This document shows, one piece after another, positions 36,067-45,153 of a stretch of DNA of 64,000 nt (positions are counted from its first letter, which is position 1; each line of letters opens with the position of its first letter). The position numbers were made by a program, and so were the translations under genes. Below the pieces are notes generated by a model. The model saw only the letters and a list, made by a program, of their open reading frames with translations, was not told the DNA's origin and ran no database searches. The stretch comes from Brevibacterium permense (GTDB lineage Bacteria; Actinomycetota; Actinomycetes; Actinomycetales; Brevibacteriaceae). The DNA lies in assembly GCF_025506275.1 (NCBI RefSeq), contig NZ_QYCP01000083.1, positions 1 through 64,000 on the forward strand, written 5' to 3'.

Positions 36067-36819
36067 GTGATCTACTGGTTTCTCAAGCGAGTCCTCGCCG
36101 GACCCATCCTGCGGATCCTCTTCCGCCCGTGGGTGCGGGGCCTGGACAATCTGCCGTCCGAGGGCCCGGCGATCATCGCCGGAAACCACAACCACTTCAT
36201 GGACTCGATCTTCGTTCCGCTGCTCGCTCCGCGTCCCGTCGTCTATCTGGCGAAGAAGGACTACTTCACCGGTCGCGGAATCAAGGGTGCGGTGACTCGA
36301 TGGTTCTTTAAGCTGAACAATCAGCTGCCCATGGACCGCGGCGGCGGATCGGGATCTCAGGCTTCGCTCGAATCGGGTCTGAAGGTTCTCCGTGAGGGAA
36401 ACTCGCTGGGCATCTATCCCGAAGGCACTCGCTCGCCCGACGGGAAGCTCTATCGCGGACGTACCGGCATTGCGCGTCTCGTCCTCGAGTCCGGCGCGCC
36501 AGTGGTTCCAGTGGCGATCATCGGCACGGACAAGCTGCAGCCTGCCGGTCGCCTCGTTCCCAAGCTCCGGCGTGTCGGAGTCGTCTTCGGCGCACCGATG
36601 GACTTCTCGAAGTATTCGGGTCTTCCTGTCGACCGTTTCATGCTGCGGTCGGTCACCGACGAGATCATGTACGAGATCATGCGCCTGTCCGGACAGGAAT
36701 ACGTCGACACCTATGCGTCGACGGTCAAAACCAGGCTGCTGACGAGCGCCAAGCCGAAGAAGGCGGATCCTCCGAGCCGGGCTGAACCGAAATCAGACGG
36801 CGAAAGCCCGTCGAACTAG
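36067..36819 (+). CDS. plsC: 1-acyl-sn-glycerol-3-phosphate acyltransferase-like protein
   Basis: A roughly 250-residue PlsC-family acyltransferase, expected to make phosphatidic acid or modify another lipid at the membrane. The catalytic NHNHFMDS (HX4D), the FKLNNQLPMDRGG stretch, and IYPEGTRSPDG are clear; a hydrophobic N-terminus anchors it. The C-terminal 25 residues are basic and Ser/Pro-rich. The preferred start is GTG at 36067, 7 nt after GGAAGG. Position matches Rv2182c-type genes at the end of the syntenic block. Confidence 0.88.
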   Translation: MIYWFLKRVLAGPILRILFRPWVRGLDNLPSEGPAIIAGNHNHFMDSIFVPLLAPRPVVYLAKKDYFTGRGIKGAVTRWFFKLNNQLPMDRGGGSGSQASLESGLKVLREGNSLGIYPEGTRSPDGKLYRGRTGIARLVLESGAPVVPVAIIGTDKLQPAGRLVPKLRRVGVVFGAPMDFSKYSGLPVDRFMLRSVTDEIMYEIMRLSGQEYVDTYASTVKTRLLTSAKPKKADPPSRAEPKSDGESPSN

Positions 36820-37068
36820 GCTCTTCGGACCCCGGCTCCTTCCGCTCCGAGTCGCCTGAATGACATCCATGTGACATGTTCGAATACTGCGGTAACGGCG
36901 ACACGCGGAAATTGTTACCTCGAGATGTTTGTCCTGGCGGGGACGGCAGAATAACTTGGAGTTGTTGAATCCCACTGTAGGTTCGCTGGGAAGAGGGCTA
37001 GAATGACTATGTTCTCGGTCCTTCCAAGCGACCTTCGCTTCCCCCAGGGACTTTAAGGAGGAGTCGGT

Positions 37069-37650
37069 GTGAACCGCTCAAGTCATGAAAGCGTCGACAT
37101 GACGCCGATGCCGTCAGCAGCCCAAGGGCTGCTGTTCGATGATGATCTGCCCGTACTCGATGAAGAGGCCGGCTACCGCGGTCCCACCGTCTGCAAGGTC
37201 GTCGGCATCAGCTATCGTCGCCTCGATTACTGGGCGCGCACCGATCTGGTGACCCCTTCTATCCGCAACGCGACCGGATCCGGCAGCCAGCGGCTCTACA
37301 GCTTCCGTGACATCCTCGTCCTCAAGATCGTCAAGCGACTTCTCGACACCGGCGTCGGACTGCAGTCGATCCGCACCGCGGTTGAGCACCTGCGCTCCCG
37401 CGGAGTCGACGATCTCTCTCAGATCACCCTCATGTCCGATGGCGCCAGTGTCTTCGAATGCACCTCGCCTGATGAGGTCGTCGACCTCCTCCAGGGCGGG
37501 CAGGGCGTCTTCGGCATCGCCGTCGGCCGCGTCTGGAACGAAGTCGAAGGTTCGCTGTCCGAGTTCCCGAGCGAACGAGTCCCCGAAGACGATGCGGCTC
37601 TCGAAGCCATGGATGAGCTCGCCGCCCGTCGCGCACGCAAATCCGGCTGA
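37069..37650 (+). CDS. ftsR: MerR-family regulator, FtsR-like
   Basis: A 193-residue DNA-binding regulator. The MerR winged helix lies at about residues 40-110 (TVCKVVGISYRRLDYWARTDLVTPSIR, then SQRLYSFRDILVLKIVKRLLDTGVGLQSIR), and the C-terminal effector part resembles Rv1828 and corynebacterial FtsR, which activates ftsZ. No cysteine cluster for metal binding is seen. The start is GTG at 37069 after a strong AAGGAGGAG site; TAGAAT near 36995 is a good -10. The symbol rests on similarity only. Confidence 0.82.
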   Translation: MNRSSHESVDMTPMPSAAQGLLFDDDLPVLDEEAGYRGPTVCKVVGISYRRLDYWARTDLVTPSIRNATGSGSQRLYSFRDILVLKIVKRLLDTGVGLQSIRTAVEHLRSRGVDDLSQITLMSDGASVFECTSPDEVVDLLQGGQGVFGIAVGRVWNEVEGSLSEFPSERVPEDDAALEAMDELAARRARKSG

Positions 37651-37678
37651 CGGCCGACAGAGTACTCACACCACCACC

Positions 37679-37711
37679 GAGGCGGTCCGCTCAGTTCGAG
37701 CGGACCGCCTC
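37679..37711 (+). terminator. Terminator after ftsR-like gene
   Basis: Perfect 14-nt arms around AGTTC followed by GTTTGTCG; a good plus-strand rho-independent terminator. Confidence 0.78.
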
Positions 37712-37741
37712 GTTTGTCGTATGGAACGGAAAGGTGAGGTG

Positions 37742-37771
37742 CAGGTGCCTCGAATGCGTCCGAGGCACCTG
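37742..37771. other. Second hairpin in the ftsR-parA gap
   Basis: Perfect 11-nt arms around an 8-nt loop, no U-tract on either side. It stands between two terminator hairpins. Confidence 0.5.
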
Positions 37772-37781
37772 GGAACAGAGA

Positions 37782-37815
37782 ACTGCCGTCACGAACCTGA
37801 GTTCGCGACGGCAGT
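37782..37815 (-). terminator. Terminator after parA-like gene
   Basis: Fifteen-nt arms with one mismatch around CTGA, 36 bp beyond the parA-like stop on the minus strand. Likely ends that transcript. Confidence 0.6.
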
Positions 37816-37851
37816 CGACGTGTTGGTGGGGGAGCGTGGGCAGCTGGTCGT

Positions 37852-38697
37852 TCACTTCTTCTCGGGCTGCTGAGCGCCGTTCTTCGCCGGGGCGGCACCG
37901 CGCCGACCGCGGATGTTCTCCGAGCGCAGTGCTCGTTCGAGAAGAGCATCGAACGAGCCGGCGACTTCTTCGGCGGGTTTGCCTGGCCAGGAGTGGATCG
38001 GACGCGCCGATCCCTGAGCCTGCTGCATGACGGCCCGTTCGGCCAAAGGCGGATTGAGGACGAGAGGACCGAACATCTCACGCATCTCCTGGATGCGATA
38101 GTCATGTTCGGTCGAACCGGCACGCACTCGATTGACGACCAGGCCGAGTGGCTGCAGATCGGAAGCACCACGCTGCCGCAGCTCGTCCGTCGCCCGCAGG
38201 GCACGGTCGGCAGCCGCTACGGAGAACAGGCTGGGCTCGGTGACGACCGCGACTCGGTTGCTCGCTGACCATGCCGTACGGGTGAGACCGTTGAGGCTGG
38301 GCGGACAGTCGATGAGGACGAGTCGGTAGCCTTTCGCGATGCGAGTCAGGGCATCTTCGAGCCGGCGCAGATAGCGCTCGGACAGCGAAGGCCGATCGAA
38401 TTCCGCGGCACGCGGAGATCCGGAGATCACATCGAGGTGGCCGAGCCTGTCACCGACCCACCCGGAGGGGATGATCGCCTCGGACAGGATCTTCTGGGAC
38501 TTCGGAGCAGCGAGCACATCGGCGATGTCGACACGCGTCGAGGTCGGCACATCGAGGCCGGTCGACGAGTCCGCCTGCGGGTCCATGTCGACGACCAGGG
38601 TGGGAATCCCCCTGTTGTAGGCCGCCGAGGCCAGACCGAGCGTCACGGATGTCTTACCGACTCCGCCTTTGAGGCTGCTGATACTTAGGACAAGCAC
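37852..38697 (-). CDS. Orphan ParA-family ATPase
   Basis: A 281-residue Walker-type ATPase. The deviant Walker A KGGVGKTS is at residues 10-17, Walker A' VVDMDPQADSS near 36, and Walker B LVLIDCPPSLNGLT near 130. The C-terminal 25 residues are basic. No parB or parS is nearby, so it is more like the orphan ParA proteins of actinomycetes (PldP type) that position division or other cargo than the chromosome-segregation ParA. The start is GTG at 38697; AGGAGG directly abuts it, too close for ordinary use, so initiation is uncertain. Confidence 0.85.
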   Translation of the reverse strand: MLVLSISSLKGGVGKTSVTLGLASAAYNRGIPTLVVDMDPQADSSTGLDVPTSTRVDIADVLAAPKSQKILSEAIIPSGWVGDRLGHLDVISGSPRAAEFDRPSLSERYLRRLEDALTRIAKGYRLVLIDCPPSLNGLTRTAWSASNRVAVVTEPSLFSVAAADRALRATDELRQRGASDLQPLGLVVNRVRAGSTEHDYRIQEMREMFGPLVLNPPLAERAVMQQAQGSARPIHSWPGKPAEEVAGSFDALLERALRSENIRGRRGAAPAKNGAQQPEKK

Positions 38698-38703
38698 CCT
38701 CCT

Positions 38704-38715
38704 ACGTTAACGTAT
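38704..38715. promoter_or_regulatory. 12-bp palindrome upstream of parA-like gene
   Basis: TACGTTAACGTA is fully self-complementary and lies 7 bp upstream of the parA-like start, in the divergent region shared with pyc. It could be an operator. Confidence 0.35.
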
Positions 38716-38872
38716 CGGCGGCTGCCGAGCCGTGCCGACCACGCCGAGACTCACGTCTCAGTCCAAAGTCGACCCCCGGGCGCAGGGGTGTTCCAGGTCA
38801 CTTGTAGAGTATGTTCCCGACAGCTTGTCGACCAGTCGCCCAGTGCGGCCGATACAGAAGTGAGAGACACCT

Positions 38873-41800
38873 ATGTTCTCTAAAGTCCTCGTGGCCAACC
38901 GCGGAGAGATCGCCGTCCGCGCGTTCCGTGCCGCCTATGAGCTCGGAGCCTCCACCGTCGCAGTCTTCCCATATGAGGACCGCAACTCCGAACACCGCAT
39001 GAAGGCCGACGAAGCCTACATGATCGGTGAGGAGGGGCATCCCGTCCGCGCGTACCTCAGCGTCGAAGAGGTGCTGCGGGTGGCGAAGGAGAGCGGCGCC
39101 GACGCCATCTACCCCGGATACGGCTTCCTCTCTGAGAACCCCGATCTCGCACGTGCCTGTGCCGAAGCGGGCATCACCTTCATCGGGCCCAAGGCCGATG
39201 TGCTCGAACTGGCCGGAAACAAGGTCCAAGCGCTGGCGGCAGCACGCAATGCGGGCATTCCGGTCCTCGATTCAACACGGCCGTCGGCCGATATCGCACA
39301 GCTGCTCGCCGATGCCGAATCGATGGAATACCCCCTCTTCGTCAAGGCCGTCGCCGGCGGCGGTGGTCGCGGAATGCGTCGCGTGGCTCAGGCCTCCGAC
39401 CTCGAGGACGCTCTCAAGGCCGCCATGCGCGAAGCCGAAGGCGCCTTCGGCGATCCCACGGTCTTCATCGAGCAGGCGGTGCAGCGCCCCCGTCACATCG
39501 AGGTCCAGGTGCTTGCCGACAACGACTCAAACGCCATCCACCTCTTCGAACGCGACTGCTCCGTGCAGCGCCGCCACCAGAAGGTCGTGGAAATCGCTCC
39601 AGCCCCGAACCTCGATCCCGAGATCGCGGCCGCCCTGCACTCAGATGCCCTGAAGTTCGCAAAGGCGCTGGGCTACCAGAACGCCGGCACCGTGGAATTC
39701 CTCCTCGAAACCGACGGTCCGCGCGCCGGCAAGCACGTGTTCATCGAAATGAACCCGCGTGTCCAGGTCGAACACACTGTGACCGAAGAGATCACCGATG
39801 TCGACATCGTGGCTTCGCAGATGCGCATCGCCGCCGGGGCCACCCTCGAAGAGATCGGCCTGCGCCAGGACGAGATGCGGATCAAGGGCGCCGCGCTCCA
39901 GTGCCGCATCACCACCGAGGATCCCGCGAACTCGTTCCGCCCCGACACCGGTACGATCACCGCTTACCGCTCTGCCGGTGGCGCAGGTGTGCGCCTCGAT
40001 GGCGGAACCGTCCACGCCGGTGCTGCCGTCAGCCCCCACTTCGACTCGATGCTCGTGAAGCTCTCGTGCCGCGGCCGCGACTTCGCTCAGGCTGTCGGCC
40101 GAGCCAAGCGAGCCCTGGCTGAGTTCCGCATCCGCGGCGTATCGTCGAACATCGGCTTCCTGCAAGCTGTCCTCGACGATCCCGAATTCGTCGCCGGAGA
40201 CCTGTCCACATCCTTCATCGAAGAACGCCCGCAGCTCTTCGACGCTCGAGTGAGCGCCGACCGCGGATCCAAGCTGCTCGACTACCTCGCCGATGTCACG
40301 GTCAACCGCCCCCACGGCGAACCGGGCCTGCGCATCCGTCCGGGCGACAAACTCCCGAGCATCGACCTCTCCGCGGCACCCGCAGCGGGCAGCCGCGACC
40401 GTCTCGCCGAGCTCGGACCGGAGGGCTTCGCCCGCGCCCTGCGTGAGCAGAGCTCCCTGGCGGTCACGGATACGACGTTCCGCGACGCCCACCAGTCCCT
40501 GCTGGCCACCCGTGTGCGCACCCGAGACCTGCTGGCCGTGGCCGGGCACGTCTCCCGGATGACACCCGAACTGCTGAGTATCGAGGCCTGGGGCGGTGCG
40601 ACCTATGACGTGGCGCTGCGTTTCCTCGGCGAGGATCCATGGGAACGTCTCGAAGCCCTGCGCACCGCGGTGCCCAACATCAACCTGCAGATGCTTCTGC
40701 GCGGACGCAACACAGTCGGATACACCCCGTACCCGACCGAGGTCACCGACGCATTCGTCGATGAAGCGGCCCGCACGGGTATCGATATCTTCCGCATCTT
40801 CGACGCTCTCAACGACGTCGAGCAGATGCGTCCGGCGATCGAAGCCGTGCGCGGAACGAACACGGCACTGGCCGAGGTGGCCCTGTGCTACACCTCGGAT
40901 ATCCTCGATCCGAAGGAAGAGCTCTACACGCTCGACTACTACCTGCGCTTGGCCGAACAGATCGTTGGCGCCGGAGCTCATGTCCTCGCCATCAAGGACA
41001 TGGCCGGCCTGCTGCGCCCGGCAGCCACGGTCAAGCTCGTGACTGCTCTGCGGGAGAACTTCGACTTGCCCGTCCACGTCCACACCCACGACACTGCGGG
41101 CGGACAGCTGGCCACCCTCTATGCTGCTGCCGCCGCCGGTGCTGATGCCGTCGATGCCGCCTCGGCGGCCATGGCCGGAACCACCAGCCAGCCGAGTCTC
41201 TCCGCGCTCGTCGCCGCATTCGAGAACACCGAGCGTGACACCGGCATCAGCCTCGACGCCGTCAGCGACCTCGAACCCTACTGGGAATCGGTGCGCAAGC
41301 TCTACGCACCGTTCGAGTCCGGGCTCGCCGGACCGACCGGCCGCGTCTACCGTCACGAGATCCCCGGCGGACAGCTGTCGAACCTGCGTCAGCAGGCCGT
41401 CGCACTGGGCCTGGGGGAGCGGTTCGAGGACATCGAGCACATGTACGCGGCCGCGGATTCGATTCTCGGCCATCTCGTCAAGGTCACCCCGTCCTCGAAG
41501 GTCGTCGGCGATCTGGCGCTTCACCTCGTCGGCGCCGGAGTTGCGCCCGAGGAGTTCGCGGAGAACCCCGAGAAGTTCGACATTCCGGATTCGGTGATCG
41601 GGTTCCTCAACGGCGACCTCGGTGATCCTCCGGGCGGATGGCCCGAGCCGTTCCGCACGAAGGCCCTCGCCGGCCGTTCCGCCAAGCCGCTCACCGAACA
41701 TCTCGAACCTGCGGATGCCGAAGCACTGCAGACGCCGGGCCGGGACCGGAAGGACAAGCTCAACGAGCTGCTGTTCCCCGGACCGACGAAGGAATTCCAG

Positions 41801-42274
41801 GCGATGCGCTCAAACTACGGCGACCTCTCCGTCGTCGAGACCTCCGAGTACCTCTACGGTCTCACCAGCGGCGAAGAGCATGCCGTCGAGCTGGCGAAGG
41901 GAAAGAACCTGCTCATCGGCGTCCAGGCCATCGGCGGCACTGACGAGCGCGGGATGCGTTCGGTCATGTTCACCCTCAACGGGCAGCTGCGTCCGCTGCA
42001 GGTGCGTGACCGCTCCGTCGAAAGCGAAGTCAAGACAGCGGAGAAGGCCGATCCGAACAACAGCGGACATGTCGGCAGCCCGTTCGCCGGAGTTGTGACC
42101 ATGCAGGTCCACGAGGGCGACAAGGTCTCCGTCGGCGACACCGTAGCCACCATCGAGGCGATGAAGATGGAAGCGACGATCACCACGCAGACGGCCGGAA
42201 CCGTCTCCCGTGTGGCCATCGCCGATGTCCAGCAGCTCGAAGGCGGAGACCTCGTCGTGGTGATCGATGCCTGA
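38873..42274 (+). CDS. pyc: Pyruvate carboxylase
   Basis: Biotin enzyme that turns pyruvate and bicarbonate into oxaloacetate to refill the citric acid cycle. The 1133-residue single chain has the biotin carboxylase domain (residues 1-450; GGGGRGMRR, FIEMNPRVQVEHTVTEE), the carboxyltransferase domain (about 520-810; DTTFRDAHQSLLATRVR, AIKDMAGLL), the allosteric linker, and the C-terminal biotin domain with Lys1098 in EAMKME. The start is ATG at 38873. The stop overlaps def by 8 bp. Confidence 0.97.
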   Translation: MFSKVLVANRGEIAVRAFRAAYELGASTVAVFPYEDRNSEHRMKADEAYMIGEEGHPVRAYLSVEEVLRVAKESGADAIYPGYGFLSENPDLARACAEAGITFIGPKADVLELAGNKVQALAAARNAGIPVLDSTRPSADIAQLLADAESMEYPLFVKAVAGGGGRGMRRVAQASDLEDALKAAMREAEGAFGDPTVFIEQAVQRPRHIEVQVLADNDSNAIHLFERDCSVQRRHQKVVEIAPAPNLDPEIAAALHSDALKFAKALGYQNAGTVEFLLETDGPRAGKHVFIEMNPRVQVEHTVTEEITDVDIVASQMRIAAGATLEEIGLRQDEMRIKGAALQCRITTEDPANSFRPDTGTITAYRSAGGAGVRLDGGTVHAGAAVSPHFDSMLVKLSCRGRDFAQAVGRAKRALAEFRIRGVSSNIGFLQAVLDDPEFVAGDLSTSFIEERPQLFDARVSADRGSKLLDYLADVTVNRPHGEPGLRIRPGDKLPSIDLSAAPAAGSRDRLAELGPEGFARALREQSSLAVTDTTFRDAHQSLLATRVRTRDLLAVAGHVSRMTPELLSIEAWGGATYDVALRFLGEDPWERLEALRTAVPNINLQMLLRGRNTVGYTPYPTEVTDAFVDEAARTGIDIFRIFDALNDVEQMRPAIEAVRGTNTALAEVALCYTSDILDPKEELYTLDYYLRLAEQIVGAGAHVLAIKDMAGLLRPAATVKLVTALRENFDLPVHVHTHDTAGGQLATLYAAAAAGADAVDAASAAMAGTTSQPSLSALVAAFENTERDTGISLDAVSDLEPYWESVRKLYAPFESGLAGPTGRVYRHEIPGGQLSNLRQQAVALGLGERFEDIEHMYAAADSILGHLVKVTPSSKVVGDLALHLVGAGVAPEEFAENPEKFDIPDSVIGFLNGDLGDPPGGWPEPFRTKALAGRSAKPLTEHLEPADAEALQTPGRDRKDKLNELLFPGPTKEFQAMRSNYGDLSVVETSEYLYGLTSGEEHAVELAKGKNLLIGVQAIGGTDERGMRSVMFTLNGQLRPLQVRDRSVESEVKTAEKADPNNSGHVGSPFAGVVTMQVHEGDKVSVGDTVATIEAMKMEATITTQTAGTVSRVAIADVQQLEGGDLVVVIDA

Positions 42275-42773
42275 ACGCGAGATCCGACTGTGGGGCGACC
42301 CCGTGCTCCGCAGCAAGTGCGAACCGGTGACGGTCTTCGACGATCACGTCGAAGCTCTGGCAGCCGACCTCGTCGACACCGCACGGCCCGAGGGCCGTGC
42401 GGCGGTCGCCGCTCCGCAGATCGGGGTCGGACTGCGAGCATTCGGCTACGACCTCGACGGTCGCACGGGGTATGTCATCAACCCGGAGATCGTCGAGCTC
42501 GGCGGGCAGCTGCGTGATATCGAAGAAGGCTGCCTCTCCGTCCCTGGGCTGTTCTTCCCCACCCCCCGCTACGAATTCGCTCGGGTGCGAGGGGTGGATG
42601 CGAAGAATCAGCCGATCGAGATCGAAGGCACGGAAGTCTTCGCCCAGATGCTCCAACACGAGGTGGGGCACCTCGACGGGCAGGTCTACATTCAGACTCT
42701 GCCCGGGGAACGCCGGCGGGAGGCCATGAAAGCCATCCGCTCGGCCGATTGGTTCCTCGCCCGAATGCCCTGA
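42267..42773 (+). CDS. def: Peptide deformylase with altered motif 1
   Basis: Metal enzyme that removes the formyl group from new proteins. The 168-residue protein has motif 2 EGCLSVPG with the metal Cys and motif 3 QHEVGHLDG with two metal His and the catalytic Glu. Motif 1, usually GxGLAAPQ, reads AAVAAPQIG, lacking the first glycine pair, and motif 3 has Gly where Asp is common. This looks like a secondary actinobacterial deformylase. It overlaps the pyc end by 8 bp, so it is translationally coupled to pyc. Confidence 0.9.
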   Translation: MPEREIRLWGDPVLRSKCEPVTVFDDHVEALAADLVDTARPEGRAAVAAPQIGVGLRAFGYDLDGRTGYVINPEIVELGGQLRDIEEGCLSVPGLFFPTPRYEFARVRGVDAKNQPIEIEGTEVFAQMLQHEVGHLDGQVYIQTLPGERRREAMKAIRSADWFLARMP

Positions 42774-42823
42774 GCTGAGTCATTCGCACCCGACCGACCA
42801 TATAGACCAAGAAGGAGAAGTTT

Positions 42824-43678
42824 GTGAGCATCCAGCGCACCGCTGTTATCGGCAGCGGACTCATGGGAGCCGGAATCGCCGAGGTGCTGGCGAAGTCCGG
42901 TCTCGACGTCATCGTCCGCGAGATCAACGAGGAGGCCTCGGCCGCCGGTCGTGCCCGTATCGAGAAGTCCCTGGCTCGCGCAGTCGACAAAGGCAAACTC
43001 GATGCCGCTGCCCGCGACGAGACGCTCGGCCGGCTGCAGTTCACCACCGATATCAGCGATCTCGCCGATCGTCAGCTCGTCATCGAGGCAGCCAGTGAGA
43101 ATGAGGACATCAAGAAGTCGATCTTCGCCGAGCTCGACCAGGTCGTCACCGACCCGGAAGCGATCCTGGCCTCGAACACCTCGTCGATGCCGATCATCCG
43201 ATTCGCGCAGGCGACCTCGCGCCCCGAACGCGTGCTGGGAGTGCATTTCTTCAACCCCGCACCGGTCCAGCCGCTCGTCGAGATCGTCTCCTCGGTGCTC
43301 ACCGCCGAGGATGTCCGCAGCACTGTGACGTCCTTCGTCGCCGATGTGCTCGGGAAGAACCCGATCCAGGCCGATGACCGCCCCGGTTTCATCGTCAACG
43401 CCCTGCTCATCCCGTACCTGCTCAGCGCGGTCCGGATGCTCGAGGCCGGACACGCGACGAAGGAGGACATCGACGCGGGAATGGTCGGCGGCTGCGCCCA
43501 TCCGATGGGGCCGATCAAGCTGGCCGACCTCGTCGGTCTTGACACCTGCCTCTATGCCGCAGAGAGCATGTATGAGGAGACCGGTGACCCGGCGAACAAA
43601 CCTCCGATCCTGCTGTCGCGCATGGTCGATGCCGGCTTGCTCGGTGTGAAGTCCGGACGCGGATTCTACGACTACTGA
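42824..43678 (+). CDS. 3-hydroxybutyryl-CoA dehydrogenase family protein
   Basis: NAD(P)-dependent hydroxyacyl-CoA dehydrogenase, 284 residues. The Rossmann motif GSGLMGAGIAEVLA opens the protein; the catalytic His is in VLGVHFFNPAPVQPLVEIV, with SNTSS before it and RPGFIVNALLIPYL after it; the C-terminal HPMGPIKLADLVGLD is typical. It resembles FadB2/Hbd and acts in fatty acid or butyrate metabolism. The start is GTG at 42824 with AAGGAGAAG. It follows def by 50 bp and ends at a strong terminator. Confidence 0.93.
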   Translation: MSIQRTAVIGSGLMGAGIAEVLAKSGLDVIVREINEEASAAGRARIEKSLARAVDKGKLDAAARDETLGRLQFTTDISDLADRQLVIEAASENEDIKKSIFAELDQVVTDPEAILASNTSSMPIIRFAQATSRPERVLGVHFFNPAPVQPLVEIVSSVLTAEDVRSTVTSFVADVLGKNPIQADDRPGFIVNALLIPYLLSAVRMLEAGHATKEDIDAGMVGGCAHPMGPIKLADLVGLDTCLYAAESMYEETGDPANKPPILLSRMVDAGLLGVKSGRGFYDY

Positions 43679-43696
43679 TCCGACGCCCCCCGGTAC

Positions 43697-43740
43697 AGAC
43701 AGGTCCGCCCCGAACCCTTCGGTTCGGGGCGGACCTGTCT
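43697..43740. terminator. Bidirectional terminator
   Basis: Perfect 20-nt arms around CTTC, between the hydroxyacyl-CoA dehydrogenase gene and the convergent aminotransferase gene. Confidence 0.82.
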
Positions 43741-43764
43741 CAGTCTGCAGGCAGCGCCCGGGTG

Positions 43765-45024
43765 TCAGCCGGCGAGCAGCTTCTCATAGCTGGCCAGGCG
43801 CACACACGCCACGAGGCCCTGCGCGGCGAGTTCGACTTCATCGAGTGTCGGCATCGTCGGCGCGATGCGGATGATGTTGTTGTGCGGGTCGAGACCGTAC
43901 GGGTGCGTAGCACCGGCAGGAGTCAGCTTCACACCAGCTTCCCCTGCGAGTTTGACGACGCGATCGGCGATGCCCTCCATCGTCGTCAGAGTGATGAAGT
44001 ACCCGCCGTCCGGTGAGGTCCACTGCGCCAGCTCTTCCGCTCCGAGTCCGTCCTCGAGCGCCTTGAGCACCGCATCGAACTTCGGTGCGACGATCTCGGC
44101 ATGCTTGCGCATATGTGCTTCGACCCCGGCCGAGTCGGAGAAGAACCGGACATGGCGCAGCTGGTTGATCTTGTCGGGACCGATCGCGACCTTCCCGAGG
44201 TTCGCTCGCATCCAATCGACCGTGGCAGGGCCTCCGGCGAAGAACGACACCCCGGCCCCGGCATGAGTGATCTTCGAGGTCGAGGCGAAGACCCATGCAC
44301 GTTCGGGATGACCTGCCTCTGCGCAGAGCGAGAGGATGTCGAGATTGTCCGGATGGTCCTCTCGCAGATGGTGCACCCCGTAGGCGTTGTCCCAGAGCAG
44401 AGTGAAGTCGGGCGCCGCCGTCGGCAGGGCAGCCAGCTCGCGTGCCCGCGCTTCGGTGACCGTGATTCCCGTCGGGTTGGAATACATCGGCACCAGCCAC
44501 ATGCCCTTGACCGCCGGATCTTCAGCCAGACGCTGCGCCTCGGAGATGATCGGGCCCTCGTCATCCATCGGGATGGTCAACAGCTCGAACCCGAGGGATT
44601 CGGCCAGGGTGAAATGCCGGTCGTAACCGGGCACTGGGCACAGCAGCTTATGCGGGCCCTGCCCCCACGGGCGATCATCGACGGCCGTGCCGTGCATGAG
44701 GGCGAAGGTCAGCGCCTGGGTCATGAATGTCAGCGAGGCATTGCCGCCGGCCAGCAGCTGGTCGGACGGAACCTTGAGCAGCGGAGCGAAGATCTCCCGC
44801 AGTTCGATGAGTCCGTCGAGTCCGCCGTAGTTGCGGGTGTCGACACCACCGGGAGTGCGGAAGTCGTCGCCGCTGACCGCAGTCAGAAGATCGGCAGAGA
44901 GGTCGAGCTGCTCCGGGGCCGGCTTGCCCCGTGTGATATCGAGCGCGAGACCGCGCGAGGCGAATTCCTCGTACGCGGCGGAGGCTTCGTCCAGTTTGGA
45001 CGAGAGGTCGGACGGTGCGGACAT
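43765..45024 (-). CDS. Aspartate aminotransferase, class I (subgroup Ic)
   Basis: PLP enzyme of fold type I, 419 residues. Seen are the RNYGGLDGLIELREIFAPLL opening, GGNASLTFM, CPVPGYDRHF, the MYSNPTGITVT core, WDNAYGVHHL with the PLP Asp and Tyr, and STSKITHAGAGVSFF with the Schiff-base Lys. It matches the corynebacterial AspT group (subgroup Ic), which supplies aspartate for lysine and related amino acids. Other aminotransferase activities are possible. It diverges from the methyltransferase gene. Confidence 0.88.
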   Translation of the reverse strand: MSAPSDLSSKLDEASAAYEEFASRGLALDITRGKPAPEQLDLSADLLTAVSGDDFRTPGGVDTRNYGGLDGLIELREIFAPLLKVPSDQLLAGGNASLTFMTQALTFALMHGTAVDDRPWGQGPHKLLCPVPGYDRHFTLAESLGFELLTIPMDDEGPIISEAQRLAEDPAVKGMWLVPMYSNPTGITVTEARARELAALPTAAPDFTLLWDNAYGVHHLREDHPDNLDILSLCAEAGHPERAWVFASTSKITHAGAGVSFFAGGPATVDWMRANLGKVAIGPDKINQLRHVRFFSDSAGVEAHMRKHAEIVAPKFDAVLKALEDGLGAEELAQWTSPDGGYFITLTTMEGIADRVVKLAGEAGVKLTPAGATHPYGLDPHNNIIRIAPTMPTLDEVELAAQGLVACVRLASYEKLLAG

Positions 45025-45153
45025 GCTGGCTCCTTAGGGCTGGGAACGGGCCGTTGACTCCATCCTATCGACTCGGCGAATGTCGACGACGCTAGAGTGG
45101 TCTGGAGCGGTCGCCCGGACGACCGCAGGCAATTCGATGAAAGGCAGACTCAG

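Noticed and set aside
37852..38697. Chromosome-segregation parA with parB/parS
   Set aside because: No parB gene and no parS-like 16-mer (TGTTTCACGTGAAACA) seen nearby; kept as an orphan ParA.
39641..41701. 686-codon frame opposite pyc
   Set aside because: Runs antisense through the conserved carboxyltransferase region; no domain, no start context.
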